Assembly: GCA_965249455.1 (NCBI GenBank)
Contig: OZ252236.1
Location: 2,604,001 to 2,668,000, forward strand
Direction of reading: 5' to 3'
DNA: 64,000 bases
Source of the DNA: Jiulongibacter sp024742395
GTDB lineage: Bacteria > Bacteroidota > Bacteroidia > Cytophagales > Spirosomataceae
Both the position numbers and the translations under genes were made by a program. Positions 9,242-17,589 of the stretch are shown here, piece by piece. How positions within the stretch are numbered: the first letter of the stretch is position 1; each line of letters opens with the position of its first letter. Under the pieces are notes generated by a model. That model had not been told where the DNA came from and did no database searches. It saw only the letters and a list, made by a program, of their open reading frames with translations.

Positions 9242-9272
9242 GAGCCATCGTGAGTAACGATGGCTCTTTTTT
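9242..9272 (+). terminator. Rho-independent terminator of the DUF2911 gene
   Basis: The stem GAGCCATCGT (9242-9251) / ACGATGGCTC (9257-9266) has a short loop and is followed by six T. It ends at the stop codon of the convergent oxidoreductase gene. Confidence 0.88.
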
Positions 9273-10377
9273 ATTCACCTATTTTAACTTTTCGCCCTGT
9301 TTGGGCTGATTGGTAAATGGCATCCAGCACTCTCATATCTTTATAACCTTCAATTCCGGCGATATGGTTTGGTAATTCTTTTCCTGCCAAAATAATTTTG
9401 GCAATTTCATCACATTGGGTTTGCTGTTGATTAATGGTAGGGAAACTGAATTCACCCTTACTGGTTCTCCCTTTAAAAGGGCCATAGCTTATGGCTGGAC
9501 TAAGTTCAAAAGTTCCATTCTCTGCTGCCGCATAGACTCTGTCAATAGAGCAATTATAACTGCTTGTAGAAGTGGCAACAGCTCCACTAGGAAAATGCAA
9601 CTGCCAACTGATACTTTCTTCTACTTCATAAAAAAGGTCTCTTCTGATAACCGGAGCAAACTCAGCTGATGCAGAAATAGGCTCTTCTCCCAGAATATAT
9701 CGGCTGGCTTGTGTGCAATAAACTCCAAGATTCATAAGTGGCCCACCACCTGATAATTCTTTGTTAAGATGCCAGTCTGATGGATCAATATCATACATAC
9801 CGTAGCCTAAGGAGGCTTGTACCAAACGAACATGACCAAAGACCTTCTCTTGGCCTAATCGTTTTAATTCCATATTGTACGGTTCATAATGCAGGCGATA
9901 ACCTACGGCAAGTTGCACGCCTGCTTTTTGACATTCCCGTATCATTTCAAGGCAGTCTATCGCATTCAGTGCCATTGGTTTTTCTACAATCACGTGTTTT
10001 TTAGCACGGGCCGCTCTGATGGTAAATTCCTTGTGCATTGAGTTTGGTAAAACAACATACACCAGATCAATATCTGGGTTCTCGGCTATTTTATCAAAAT
10101 TCTCATAGTTGTAAATGTTCTTCTTATCTATGCCATATTTCTTAGCCCAGATGCTTTCTTTACTGGGTGTTCCGGTGACTATTCCAGCTACTTTGCAATA
10201 TTCTGAGACGGCAATTCCTTCAGCCAGATATCCCGCATACCTACCTAGCCCTACTAAGGCAATATTTAGCCTTTTACCTTCAAAAGGCTTAAAAGCAGTT
10301 AAAGAAGTCCCCATCGCCGAAGCACCTGCCACCAATCCCATTTTTCCAATAAATGAACGCCTTGAGAGATTTGTCAT
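9271..10377 (-). CDS. Gfo/Idh/MocA family oxidoreductase with Tat signal
   Basis: A 368-residue NAD(P)-dependent oxidoreductase. The N-terminus SRRSFIGKMGLVAGASAMG is a twin-arginine signal, so the folded protein with its nucleotide is probably exported to the periplasm. The Rossmann motif follows (NIALVGLGRYAGYLAEGI), then DLVYVVLPNSMHKEF, and the family's HVIVEKPMALN with the conserved E-K-P. The C-terminal half (GGGPLMNLGVYCTQASRYILGEEP) is the substrate-binding GFO_IDH_MocA_C fold. Members act on sugars or glycosides (dehydrogenation or epimerisation, and in some cases glycoside cleavage). The substrate cannot be read from the sequence. Confidence 0.88.
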   Translation of the reverse strand: MTNLSRRSFIGKMGLVAGASAMGTSLTAFKPFEGKRLNIALVGLGRYAGYLAEGIAVSEYCKVAGIVTGTPSKESIWAKKYGIDKKNIYNYENFDKIAENPDIDLVYVVLPNSMHKEFTIRAARAKKHVIVEKPMALNAIDCLEMIRECQKAGVQLAVGYRLHYEPYNMELKRLGQEKVFGHVRLVQASLGYGMYDIDPSDWHLNKELSGGGPLMNLGVYCTQASRYILGEEPISASAEFAPVIRRDLFYEVEESISWQLHFPSGAVATSTSSYNCSIDRVYAAAENGTFELSPAISYGPFKGRTSKGEFSFPTINQQQTQCDEIAKIILAGKELPNHIAGIEGYKDMRVLDAIYQSAQTGRKVKIGE

Positions 10378-10492
10378 ATTAAAATGTATGTTTTGAACAA
10401 GTTACACAGTCTCTTAAAATTTGTGCCCAAAATAGTGATCAGCGGTTTGTTTGAGTTTTTAACTTCTTCAGTTTGAGAATGACAAAACGGTC

Positions 10493-10936
10493 TTATGCTT
10501 TCTCAAACTCTTCAATTTTATCTTTGAGAGCCTTATTCATAGCTATAAATCCTTCAAGGGTACTTTTACCCACAAGTTTTAAAAGGGGTTTCACTAAGAG
10601 TCCGCTAAAGTTTTCTCCATGAATAAATTTAACCTGGTCTTCGCCTATGGGCTCAATTTTGAAATAGTGTTCTCCATCAAATAGTCCTTTAATAAAGAGA
10701 TTGCCCAGCCACTTAAATTCCTGATTTGCATTGACTGTTAATACTTTGGGTTTCATGGTCATGGCTTTGCTGCCCTTAGGCTGTAGGGTAACTTCCAGAG
10801 TTTCACCTTCTTTAGCAAGTCCCTTTACTTCCGTAATGAAAGGATTCCATTGCCTGTAATTTTTATGATCCATGAGAATGTTCCATACAGTTTTTGCAGA
10901 AGAATTGATGATGATTTCAGTTTCGTAATTTTGCAT
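10493..10936 (-). CDS. SRPBCC (START-like) domain protein
   Basis: A 147-residue protein of the SRPBCC/polyketide cyclase superfamily. It shows the pattern YETEIIINSSAKTVWNILMD, YRQWNPFITEVKG, then GSKAMTMKPKVL and a long C-terminal helix (LEGFIAMNKALKDKIEEF). Such domains bind small hydrophobic ligands; no specific role is evident. ATG at 10936 is preferred to a start at 10960, because a promoter element TACTTTTG occupies 10958-10965 and would lie inside the longer reading frame. It is transcribed divergently from the AraC regulator and may be a target of it. Confidence 0.8.
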   Translation of the reverse strand: MQNYETEIIINSSAKTVWNILMDHKNYRQWNPFITEVKGLAKEGETLEVTLQPKGSKAMTMKPKVLTVNANQEFKWLGNLFIKGLFDGEHYFKIEPIGEDQVKFIHGENFSGLLVKPLLKLVGKSTLEGFIAMNKALKDKIEEFEKA

Positions 10937-10957
10937 TGTTTTCTTTTTTATTTGATA

Positions 10958-10965
10958 CAAAAGTA
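10958..10965 (-). promoter_or_regulatory. Putative promoter -7 element of the SRPBCC gene
   Basis: On the minus strand this reads TACTTTTG (TAnnTTTG). It gives a leader of about 15 nt before the ATG at 10936 and decides that start. Confidence 0.5.
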
Positions 10966-11007
10966 GCTTTGGCCACTTTCAAAGAGTTTGCAGCGGACGT
11001 CAATTGA

Positions 11008-11037
11008 TTGACATTTCATGCCAAATGTTTATCTTCG
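11008..11037 (+). promoter_or_regulatory. Putative promoter of the AraC-family regulator
   Basis: TTG at 11008-11010, a 19-bp spacer and TATCTTCG at 11030-11037 match the Bacteroidota -33/-7 layout, with C for T at one position. The first ATG (11041) is only 4 bp beyond the -7 box, implying a leaderless message or use of the ATG at 11071. Confidence 0.45.
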
Positions 11038-11040
11038 CTT

Positions 11041-12051
11041 ATGGCTTTTAACGGACGTTTTTTACTCAACATGATTGATTTTGCCCAGCAGCAAGGGGCT
11101 AAGGCAGACCAACTCATTAAATTGACAGGTTCTACTTATGAAGAATTGTCAAAAGAAGAGACAGTTGTAAGTAATGAAGTCTATAATCTGGTGGTAGAAA
11201 AAGCTGTGGAATGGAGTCAAGACACATATTTTGGTTTACATGCAGCCGAAAGTATGAACTTAGCCGCAGCAGGTTTGATTGGTCAAATTACGCATTCAAG
11301 TACAACAGTAAAAGAGGCTTTAAAGTATTGCTGTGAGTTTGCCAAATTGGGCTGTAGCTCTTTGCCAATGAATCTAGAGAAAGTCACGGATGCTTACAAA
11401 CTGACTATTAACCCGGAGCCTATCTGGGCAGCCCAGTCAGACCTTGCCTTGCTGCAAACTGTTGAAGGAGTGATTGCCTTTACTATCAAAGAATTCCATT
11501 CGCTTACTCGAATGAAGCATTATCCTCTCAGAATTGAATTCCCTTGGTCATCAATCAGATCCTTTGAGGAATTGGAACGGGTATTTGGCTGTGCGGTCTA
11601 TTTCAATAAAGAGGAGATAGCCATTTATCTGGATACAGCACATGTGGAGGAGGAGGTACTCACTTCAAATTATGATTTATTACGGGTACTGGTGACACAT
11701 GCTGAAGAAAAAATGGCCGGCTTGACGAATTCAGAGGGTTACGCCAATCTGGTTAAACAATCTATTCTGAAGTTAGTTAAACCGGAATTTCCGACCATTG
11801 AACAGGTGGCCAGTCATTTAAACGTGAGTTTGCGAACCTTGCAAAGAAGGTTAAAGGAAGAAGGGCTTATATACAAGCAGATAATCAATGAGTTAAGAAA
11901 AGAAATGGCTTTAGCCTATTTAAAGAAAAAGGAGCTTAGTATCTCAGAAATCGCCTACTTACTTAGTTATACAGATAATAGCTCATTTACCAGAGCCTTT
12001 AAAAACTGGACAGGCAAAACGCCGAATGAATTTAGAATTAAACTCTTTTAA
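11041..12051 (+). CDS. AraC-family transcriptional regulator
   Basis: A 336-residue regulator. Residues about 10-200 match the arabinose-binding-type N-terminal domain seen in many AraC proteins (FGLHAAESMNLAAAGLIGQ, then KEALKYCCEFAKLG). The C-terminal 100 residues hold two helix-turn-helices: IEQVASHLNVSLRTLQRRLKE and ISEIAYLLSYTDNSSFTRAF followed by WTGKTPNEFR, the AraC signature. Candidate targets are the divergent SRPBCC gene and itself. The start is uncertain: ATG 11041 sits directly behind a -7 box, and ATG 11071 (MIDFAQQQGA) would leave a normal leader. The stop overlaps the stop of the convergent MFS gene by 4 bp. Confidence 0.9.
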   Translation: MAFNGRFLLNMIDFAQQQGAKADQLIKLTGSTYEELSKEETVVSNEVYNLVVEKAVEWSQDTYFGLHAAESMNLAAAGLIGQITHSSTTVKEALKYCCEFAKLGCSSLPMNLEKVTDAYKLTINPEPIWAAQSDLALLQTVEGVIAFTIKEFHSLTRMKHYPLRIEFPWSSIRSFEELERVFGCAVYFNKEEIAIYLDTAHVEEEVLTSNYDLLRVLVTHAEEKMAGLTNSEGYANLVKQSILKLVKPEFPTIEQVASHLNVSLRTLQRRLKEEGLIYKQIINELRKEMALAYLKKKELSISEIAYLLSYTDNSSFTRAFKNWTGKTPNEFRIKLF

Positions 12052-13250
12052 GAAACATCAGGCATTCTGATTTTTATAATCACGGCGGAGATTAACGTGA
12101 TTACCGCTATAAGTAATATTGCGGATGGTATTCCAAGAAGGTCCGCAGAATAACCTGAAATTATAGCTCCAAATGCATAGCCTAAGTCTCTCCAAAGTCT
12201 AAAAACGCCTATGCTTTCTGCCCTTTGTTTAGGATGTGTAACCTTTGACAAAGCTACCAGAAATGTAGGATAGACTAATGCAGTACCAATACCAAGAAGT
12301 ACGGCTGCTAAGGCTAAAGGAAAGAAATTATGAAATCTTGAAATTGCAGCAATTGCCAATGCTTGCAAAAACATCCCCCAAAAAAGCATGTTTTTGTTAT
12401 TGTGTAAGTCAGCTAGCCTCCCAGTGAATAATTGACCCATTCCCCAGATTATCGGGTAAATGGCTGCCAGTATTCCGATTTTCTGGTCACTGTAACCATA
12501 GCTAATCAAGAGAATAGGAAACAAGCCCCAAATCATACCGTCATTTAAGTTATTAACTAAGCCGGCCTGAGTGATAGAACTTAAAGTCTTATTTTTGAAT
12601 GTGGTTTCAAAAAATACATTTTGTTGGGTTTTAGTGTCATCTTTTTCTTGAATCTCTGTTTGCATCAAAGATTTGGTGTCTTTTACTAGGAAAATACTTA
12701 ATAAAAAACCAATAATAGAAAGAGCAATACCCAGATAAAAAGGATATACTCTTAATCCATAATTTTCGGCAATCATCCCACTTAAAAATGCTATTATTCC
12801 TACTGATAAATACCCCGCAAACTCATTAAGACCCATCGCAAGTCCACGGTCTTTAGCACCTGCTAATTCAATTTTCATCACTACAGTAGTGCTCCAGGTC
12901 ATTCCTTGGCTAATTCCAAGAAGAATATTCGCAAAGATTATTAAACTCCAGCTCTCAGCATAAATAAATATAAAAGGAATAGGCAAGGCCAGAACCCATC
13001 CTAAAACGAGAATGTTTCTCCTTCCTAAAAAGTTTGAAAGCCTACCGGTGAAATAATTTGTAATAGCTTTTGAGATTCCAAATGCGACGATAAAATTGAG
13101 AATAGCAAAAGAAGAAGAAATGTGATAAACTTCTTCTGCAAATCTTGGAAAAATGCTTCTTTCAAGACCGACCATTCCACCAACAAAAGCATTGATTACC
13201 ACCAGCAAGATAAATTGCGGTAAATTCTCTTTAAGTCCTTGTTTTGTCAT
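12048..13250 (-). CDS. MFS transporter
   Basis: A 400-residue protein with 12 predicted transmembrane helices. It has the MFS loop motif between helices 2 and 3 (NYFTGRLSNFLGRRNILVLGW) and its counterpart in the second half (GQLFTGRLADLHNNKNMLFWG). A hydrophilic central loop near residues 190-215 separates the halves. The overall look is of a drug/proton antiporter-type MFS member; the substrate is not evident. It faces the AraC gene tail to tail with shared stop-codon bases, so the two are not an operon. Confidence 0.85.
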   Translation of the reverse strand: MTKQGLKENLPQFILLVVINAFVGGMVGLERSIFPRFAEEVYHISSSFAILNFIVAFGISKAITNYFTGRLSNFLGRRNILVLGWVLALPIPFIFIYAESWSLIIFANILLGISQGMTWSTTVVMKIELAGAKDRGLAMGLNEFAGYLSVGIIAFLSGMIAENYGLRVYPFYLGIALSIIGFLLSIFLVKDTKSLMQTEIQEKDDTKTQQNVFFETTFKNKTLSSITQAGLVNNLNDGMIWGLFPILLISYGYSDQKIGILAAIYPIIWGMGQLFTGRLADLHNNKNMLFWGMFLQALAIAAISRFHNFFPLALAAVLLGIGTALVYPTFLVALSKVTHPKQRAESIGVFRLWRDLGYAFGAIISGYSADLLGIPSAILLIAVITLISAVIIKIRMPDVS

Positions 13251-13320
13251 TATGATTTTATGGAATTCCTTTTTTTAGATTCACTTTAAAATCTAACTCA
13301 AAAACTAAGATTAGTAGGTT

Positions 13321-14106
13321 TTAGTTTGATCTTTCCTTTTGAATGTATTTGGCTATATTCCCAACAGGAGCTACCCAAATGGAATTGTCTGTTTTTAAAT
13401 AATGAAGCAGTTTGGTTAAAGACTCAATTCGGGTGGTTTGTTCTCCTTCTTTATTTATTTCATGACCGGCAAGTACCAACCATAAACCATCTTTTTTTGC
13501 GGTATCAATTAAAGCTTTTATTTCTTCAAAGCTCTTTCCATCCATCTCCACACCGGTTACCTGTGCCAGATCTACAAATGCCGGGTCATTTGGAGCTTCG
13601 TCTAGCCAGGTTCTACCCGAAACAAAATTCCTGGCAATCACAGGCACATAACTTTGGGTGTTCTCACCTCTGTTGACAAAAGTTTGACCACATGGATAGG
13701 CAAAATGATTCACTTTGACGCCTAATAGTCTATTGAGTTCAGAATTGGCCTTAAGAAGCTCTGATTCCATTTGTTGCAGGCTGTAGCCTTCCAAAGCATT
13801 GGCTCTGGCCCAAAGAAAATTACCGGAACAAGGATGATTTAAAGAGTGATTGGCAATTTCATGTCCGCTGGCCACGGCCTTTTTCCAGCCACTTAATTGC
13901 CTTTCCACTCCGGAAGGCAAAACGTAAAAAGTAGCTTTGACATCAAAATTATCAAGAATAGCCGTGCCAATAGTCACTTGAGTGTCTCTGGCATCGTCCC
14001 AGGAGAGACTTAAGCCCATTTGTTTGCCTTCAGGCCAGTTAAAATTTTGGGTTTGAGCCACTGTGATGAATGGCAGAAGGAACAGGAGGCTTAAGACTCT
14101 TTGCAT
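13321..14106 (-). CDS. Exported polysaccharide deacetylase (CE4/NodB)
   Basis: A 261-residue protein with a signal peptide (MQRVLSLLFLLPFITVAQ). NodB homology motifs are visible: motif 1 SLSWDDARD supplies the catalytic and metal Asp, motif 2 EIANHSLNHP (H-x-x-x-H) supplies the metal histidines, motif 3 is near HFAYPCGQ, and LVLAGHEIN near the end fits the last motif. It should remove N- or O-acetyl groups from a polysaccharide outside the inner membrane. The Cys in FAYPCG and the extended central part suggest a Bacteroidota subgroup. It stands alone; the substrate is unknown. Confidence 0.88.
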   Translation of the reverse strand: MQRVLSLLFLLPFITVAQTQNFNWPEGKQMGLSLSWDDARDTQVTIGTAILDNFDVKATFYVLPSGVERQLSGWKKAVASGHEIANHSLNHPCSGNFLWARANALEGYSLQQMESELLKANSELNRLLGVKVNHFAYPCGQTFVNRGENTQSYVPVIARNFVSGRTWLDEAPNDPAFVDLAQVTGVEMDGKSFEEIKALIDTAKKDGLWLVLAGHEINKEGEQTTRIESLTKLLHYLKTDNSIWVAPVGNIAKYIQKERSN

Positions 14107-14143
14107 TTGTAATATTTTAGATCGACTAATTTAGTCAGAAAAA

Positions 14144-14944
14144 TCAGAGCTTGCTAAGCTCTATAGCTCTGTCGTAGCAAGCAATCATTCCTTTCTTTAT
14201 ACCGGCTCTAACTTCCTGTTCATCAAACTTATCTAAGGCTGCTTGAGTAGTTCCACCTTTTGAAGCCACTCTTTTCATCCATTCTTCAGGAGTAAGATCG
14301 CCTTTGATGTATTGCTCTAAAGCACCCGCAAATGTCTGCGTGACTAATTCTTTTGCCGTAGCGTCATCATAACCGTAATGTTTAGCTCCGTCAAGCATAC
14401 TTTGGATAAAGTAGAATATGAAGGCCGGTCCACTACCGCTAACGGCGGTAGAAGTATTGATATCGTCTTCTTTGCTTAATCTCAGCGACTTACCTGTTGA
14501 GGCAAGCATCTGATCTACCAATTCTTGTTCTTCTTCAGAAACACTGTTGTCAGGGAAGAAAGTAGTCATACCCAAACCAAGCTGAGCAGGCAAATTAGGC
14601 ATTGCTCTTACTACTTTATCTACTCCTAAGCCCTTTTGTATAGTTGCAATACTTACACCAGCCATTACACTGATGATCAGTTGCTCAGGCTTCATTAAAG
14701 GTTTCATGTCGGCAAAAAGGCCATCTTTATGCTGTGGCTTTACGGCCACCATGATGGCATCGGCTTTAGGCGTACATTCCTTTACATTTGTATAAGTTTC
14801 AAAAGTGCCTTCAGCCTGTAGTTGTTGCATTTTCGCCTCATCCAAATCCATGATCATGATTTTAGATTTCAGTATGTTTGAATCTGCAATGGCTTTGGCA
14901 TAAGTGAGCCCCATGTTTCCGGCTCCTATCACTAATAATTTCAT
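14144..14944 (-). CDS. proC: Pyrroline-5-carboxylate reductase
   Basis: A 266-residue enzyme, the usual length, that catalyses the last step of proline synthesis (NAD(P)H-dependent reduction of P5C). It has the N-terminal Rossmann motif LLVIGAGNMGLTYAKAI, VVRAMPNLPAQLGLGMT, TAVSGSGPAFIFYF and the C-terminal signature starting VASKGGTTQAALDKF. It is cytoplasmic. A TATATTTG element about 157 bp upstream may be its promoter. The neighbours are unrelated. Confidence 0.95.
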   Translation of the reverse strand: MKLLVIGAGNMGLTYAKAIADSNILKSKIMIMDLDEAKMQQLQAEGTFETYTNVKECTPKADAIMVAVKPQHKDGLFADMKPLMKPEQLIISVMAGVSIATIQKGLGVDKVVRAMPNLPAQLGLGMTTFFPDNSVSEEEQELVDQMLASTGKSLRLSKEDDINTSTAVSGSGPAFIFYFIQSMLDGAKHYGYDDATAKELVTQTFAGALEQYIKGDLTPEEWMKRVASKGGTTQAALDKFDEQEVRAGIKKGMIACYDRAIELSKL

Positions 14945-15100
14945 TCGTGTTGGTTTAATTCAGAAGCACTTTTACACTTCTATGATTTATTGAATTCTAC
15001 TTGGCTTTAGTATATGAAAACTAATCAACAGAGCCAAGAAGAAAGGCGGTTCATTCCGTAGTTTACCTTTTTGAAAAAGCTTGTTTAGGGAATTACGCCG

Positions 15101-15108
15101 CAAATATA
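15101..15108 (-). promoter_or_regulatory. Possible promoter -7 element upstream of proC
   Basis: On the minus strand this reads TATATTTG (TAnnTTTG). It implies a leader of about 150 nt to the proC ATG at 14944. No -33 element is visible, so this is tentative. Confidence 0.3.
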
Positions 15109-15214
15109 TTGCTTGAAAGATGAATTAGTTCTTTTAAATCCCAAAAGGATCTGGGCTAATAACTTACGTTTTAGTCGCAAAACATTATTTTCTTTTGAAA
15201 ATAACTGTTTGGGA

Positions 15215-16399
15215 TTAGTTAATAACCTTCAAACGTGAAACCATTAGACTAATCATTAAACCAAATACTGCAATAAGCAAGTAAGAAATACGGAGGTTAA
15301 AGGCTTCAGAAATATAGCCTATCATGGGTGGCCCGAGTAAAAAGCCAAGATAGCTTATACTTGAAACCGTGGCAAGTGCTTTACTGGGAGCCATTGTTTT
15401 ATGTGAGCCTGTCAGGCTGAAAACTATTGGTATATTAGTAGATACTCCGAAACCAACCAAAAGAAACCCGAAAACGGCGGTAGGTATTGTTGGAAAAACG
15501 ACGGCTATCAGAAGACCCGCCGCAATGAGTCCTCCATTAATTTGCATTAATTTTTTCTGTCCAAATTTGGCGATGACCTTATTGCCAATGAACCTGCCAC
15601 TGGTCATCATCACCATAAAGCTGGCATAGCCAAGGGTAATCCATCCACCTGTGGCTCCTACTATATCTTTAAAATAGACACCACTCCAGTCAAACATAGC
15701 TCCTTCACAAGACATGGCGAAGAAACCAATAACGCCCAGAGACAAAAGGAATACATCGGGTTTGGTGAAAAACTTTTTCTTTTCTGTTTTGCTGCTTACA
15801 TCAGCCAAAAGATAGTTTGAGTTCATAACCGTGGATGCAATGGCTACGGCTGCTACCATTAAAAAATGATACATAGGCGAAAGCTGCAGTATCCCCATAA
15901 GTAAGCCAATGAGTGCACCTGCAAAGCCTGCTAAACTCCAGGAGCCGTGAAAAGAAGCCATAATGGGTCTTCTGAACATCTTTTCTGCAGCTACGGCCTG
16001 TGTATTAATGGCAATATTGCTGATGTTACCAGTGATACCAAAGAAGAAGAGAGCAAAGGCCAATTGTACAGGGCTGGTGGCAAAAGACAAGGACACCATG
16101 GCAAGAGCATACATTGGAGGTGCAAAATGCATGATCTTTTTGCTTCCATATTTGCTGGCCAGATAACCTGAAAATGGCATGGTAAGCATTTGTCCGGCAG
16201 GTAGGGCAAAAAGAATGGAACCCATAAGTCCATCAGATAACATCAAAGCAGATTTAATATCCGGAATTCTACTGGCCCAGGAAGCAAAGCATAGTCCTTG
16301 AAAAAAATAAAATGCCGAAACTGCCCATCTAACTCTTATGCGGGCATTTTGAATATTGGTAGCTAAACCTTTGTCAGTAAGTTGATAATCTACAGTCAT
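15215..16399 (-). CDS. MFS transporter (YbjJ-like)
   Basis: A 394-residue protein with 12 predicted membrane helices. RVRWAVSAFYFFQGLCFASW, then ASRIPDIKSALMLSDGLMG, resembles the YbjJ-type MFS group, related to sugar permeases. A polar stretch near 195-215 separates the two halves. ATG at 16399 is used; the TTG seven codons upstream coincides with a weak -7-like CAGTTTTG (16418-16425) and is less likely. The transported molecule cannot be told from sequence. Confidence 0.83.
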   Translation of the reverse strand: MTVDYQLTDKGLATNIQNARIRVRWAVSAFYFFQGLCFASWASRIPDIKSALMLSDGLMGSILFALPAGQMLTMPFSGYLASKYGSKKIMHFAPPMYALAMVSLSFATSPVQLAFALFFFGITGNISNIAINTQAVAAEKMFRRPIMASFHGSWSLAGFAGALIGLLMGILQLSPMYHFLMVAAVAIASTVMNSNYLLADVSSKTEKKKFFTKPDVFLLSLGVIGFFAMSCEGAMFDWSGVYFKDIVGATGGWITLGYASFMVMMTSGRFIGNKVIAKFGQKKLMQINGGLIAAGLLIAVVFPTIPTAVFGFLLVGFGVSTNIPIVFSLTGSHKTMAPSKALATVSSISYLGFLLGPPMIGYISEAFNLRISYLLIAVFGLMISLMVSRLKVIN

Positions 16400-16583
16400 C
16401 TTCTCCAATTCTTTGTGCAAAACTGAGAAGATTGGCTGTTAATTACATAAGATTGCCCGTTTGAATCCTTCAAGTTTATAGATAGTTTAAATAGATTATT
16501 GGGAAGTTTATATTTTAAAATATTTTATTTAATGATGGCATTGTACAATTATTCTATTGGTCATTAAAACCTGTAGCCTTAAT

Positions 16584-16748
16584 CTGTATTGCTTCTCATA
16601 GTCTTTTGGACTATTTGGAATGAGTTGAAGATCTTCAGACATGATTATTGGCAAAAGTATTTCTTGAATTGATTTACTTATCGTCTGCTACTGGCTCTGC
16701 GAGAAGACCGGGGACGCAGACCGTGAAGTTTAGAAGACTTTGTGGAGC
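16584..16748. repeat. Diverged direct repeat, copy 1
   Basis: This 165-bp segment fills most of the 386-bp gap downstream of the YbjJ-like gene's start and is repeated about 789 bp further on. The best block (16651-16683) matches 17439-17471 over 33 bp with one mismatch. Other shared blocks are CATAGTC-TTTGGA, TCTGCGAGAA-ACCG and a terminal AGACTT...GGAGC. Inside it, ATAGTC-TTTTG-GACTAT forms a perfect hairpin. The rest of the gap is AT-rich and shows nothing else. Confidence 0.75.
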
Positions 16749-16785
16749 TAGGTAGTGATATTAAATTAGGACTGTTAAGATGAGC

Positions 16786-17190
16786 TTATTTCTTGGTGGC
16801 GTTTGCGGTACATTGAAGTATAAAACCGCCTTCAGTATTAGTATAATATAAGGTTAAAGCAGACCCTTTAATATCACCATTTCCAGAAATCGTGAATTCT
16901 GGTTCGGCATAATCGTATAAAATGACATCATCATTTACAATGGCATACACATCTCTACTATAGTCACCAAAATTTTTTATGATGACATCCGCTCCACTTG
17001 AATCAGATTCTACAATCTCGATAATGTAGCTCCAGTCGAGTGTATGATCACACTTCTCAAAAACATCATAGGAACCAATTAAATGATCAATGTTTTTGGG
17101 TTTGTTTTCCTCTTTAGAACAATTTGACAAGGCAAAAAGCATTATTGCCATGGATAAAATAGAAATGAAGTTTTTTAGTTTAATTGACAT
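16786..17190 (-). CDS. Small lipoprotein of unknown function
   Basis: A 134-residue protein with a lipoprotein signal: a hydrophobic stretch ending in LFALSNC followed by SKEEN, so it is probably anchored in the envelope. The mature part (LIGSYDVFEKCDHTLDWSYII, later FGDYSRDVYAIV and a C-terminal LQCTANA) contains two Cys and suggests a small beta-rich domain. I do not recognise the family. The start at 17190 is chosen because the signal peptide begins there (MSIKLKNF). It is the only gene between the two direct repeats, and a strong palindrome lies about 90 bp upstream. Confidence 0.72.
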   Translation of the reverse strand: MSIKLKNFISILSMAIMLFALSNCSKEENKPKNIDHLIGSYDVFEKCDHTLDWSYIIEIVESDSSGADVIIKNFGDYSRDVYAIVNDDVILYDYAEPEFTISGNGDIKGSALTLYYTNTEGGFILQCTANATKK

Positions 17191-17280
17191 AGTTATTTGT
17201 TGGATTTTGAAATAAAGCTTCGGTAAAATATTTCCATTCAAGAATTAACGTTTTTCAACTGATCCTTAAAAAAGACCTGA

Positions 17281-17312
17281 AATGGTAGTATCTTACCGTA
17301 AGATATACCATT
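17281..17312. repeat. Strong palindrome upstream of the repeat-flanked lipoprotein gene
   Basis: AATGGTA (17281-17287) and TATCTTAC (17289-17296) pair with GTAAGATA (17298-17305) and TACCATT (17306-17312). The only irregularities are one unpaired G at 17288 and one central C. It could be an operator, a cruciform or the end of a mobile repeat. Confidence 0.6.
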
Positions 17313-17376
17313 CAAAGGATGGCTGATAGAATCTTATGAATGTTTTATTTTACGGGATAGCTGGCTAGAATTAGCA

Positions 17377-17537
17377 CTGCATTGCATAGTCCTTTGGATT
17401 ACGTGGATTAGGCTTTTAGCCTTCAGTCCTGATTACTTGCAAAAGTATTTCTTGAATTTATTTACTTATCGGTTTGCCACAGGTTCTGCGAGAAAACCGA
17501 GGGTTAAAGTCTCGAAGTCAATAAGACTTGGCGGAGC
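17377..17537. repeat. Diverged direct repeat, copy 2
   Basis: Second copy of the repeat at 16584-16748, in the same orientation. It holds an AGGCT-TTT-AGCCT palindrome at the place where copy 1 has different sequence, and a short AAGTC-AATAA-GACTT hairpin near its end. With the palindrome at 17281 it accounts for most of the 399-bp gap between the lipoprotein gene and the GNAT gene. No open reading frame is visible in it. Confidence 0.75.
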
Positions 17538-17589
17538 CATTTGAAACAAGTTTGAAAAGCTTGTGATTTTGAAACTTACTTTACCTGAA

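Noticed and set aside
13275..13296. Terminator downstream of the polysaccharide deacetylase gene
   Set aside because: The TTAGATT/AATCTAA hairpin is weak and has no T-run in the minus-strand direction.
14945..15214. Riboswitch or small RNA in the 270-bp leader region of proC
   Set aside because: Only a possible -7 element was seen; no conserved riboswitch core or strong hairpin with a T-run.
16584..17537. Integron cassette with attC sites
   Set aside because: The repeats lack recognisable RYYYAAC/GTTRRRY core sites and the two copies are too diverged; no integrase is in the window.
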